Assembly (NCBI GenBank): GCA_003245395.1
Contig: QKDF01000131.1
Location: 1 to 5,802 of the forward strand
Length of the DNA: 5,802 nucleotides
Direction of reading: 5' to 3'
Source: Clostridia bacterium
GTDB lineage: Bacteria; Bacillota; Clostridia; Oscillospirales; Oscillospiraceae
Of the stretch, positions 5,761 to 5,802 are shown one piece after another (the stretch's first letter is position 1; the number at the start of each line of letters is the position of its first letter). A program made the position numbers and the translations under genes. A model generated the notes under the pieces. The model was not told the DNA's origin and did no database searches. It worked only from the letters and a program-made list of their open reading frames with translations.

Positions 5761-5802
5761 GAGAGCCCGCCGTTTCCTTTTCTGGGGATGTCAAAAACGA
5801 TG

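Noticed and set aside
5788..5802. Possible plus-strand gene start (ATGTCAAAAACGATG) at the right edge
   Set aside because: Only five codons are visible and no Shine-Dalgarno sequence sits at normal spacing.
5738..5802. Possible 3' end of another minus-strand gene entering from the right
   Set aside because: One frame is open for about 20 codons to a TGA at 5740-5738, too short to tell from chance.

Overview
The window looks like chromosomal DNA from an anaerobic, butyrate-type Firmicute, most likely of the Oscillospiraceae (Oscillibacter/Flavonifractor-like). This is inferred from the moderately high GC, strong AGGAGG-type ribosome binding sites, a clostridial-style thiolase with Rex-like operators, a group II ECF vitamin transporter S component and a DUF975 membrane protein. 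No sequence search was possible, so the taxon is a judgement. There are no RNA genes, CRISPR arrays, insertion sequences or phage genes.

Layout. (1) Bases 1-1095, plus strand: the 3' part of a SurA/parvulin-like extracytoplasmic protein whose parvulin-like region seems to have lost its conserved histidines, ending in a Ser/Ala/Gly/Gln repeat tail. (2) 1096-1362: a 267-base control region with a near-ideal sigma-70 promoter (TTGACG-17-TATAAT) between two 18-bp Rex-type palindromes, then a leader of about 150 nt. (3) 1363-2619, plus strand: acetyl-CoA C-acetyltransferase (thiolase) with all catalytic residues and an unusual insertion of about 26 residues, closed by a strong terminator. (4) 2693-4084, minus strand: a MocR/PdxR-type GntR-aminotransferase fusion regulator in which the PLP-binding lysine reads as glutamine. 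(5) 4085-4191: a divergent promoter region holding a long inverted repeat that looks like the regulator's operator. (6) 4192-4740, plus strand: an ECF transporter S component, probably for a B6 vitamer. (7) 4759-4801: an 18-bp perfect hairpin between convergent genes. (8) 4819-5649, minus strand: a DUF975 integral membrane protein. (9) 5650-5802: its upstream region.

How the parts work together. The thiolase is a single-gene transcription unit making acetoacetyl-CoA, the entry to butyrate synthesis, apparently under NADH/NAD+ control by Rex. The MocR regulator and ECF S component form a divergent pair best read as a vitamin B6 sensing and uptake module. The outer two genes have no evident link to either. 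The points most worth a second look are the paired Rex-like sites, the lysine-less MocR regulator with its long operator-like repeat, and the thiolase insertion.
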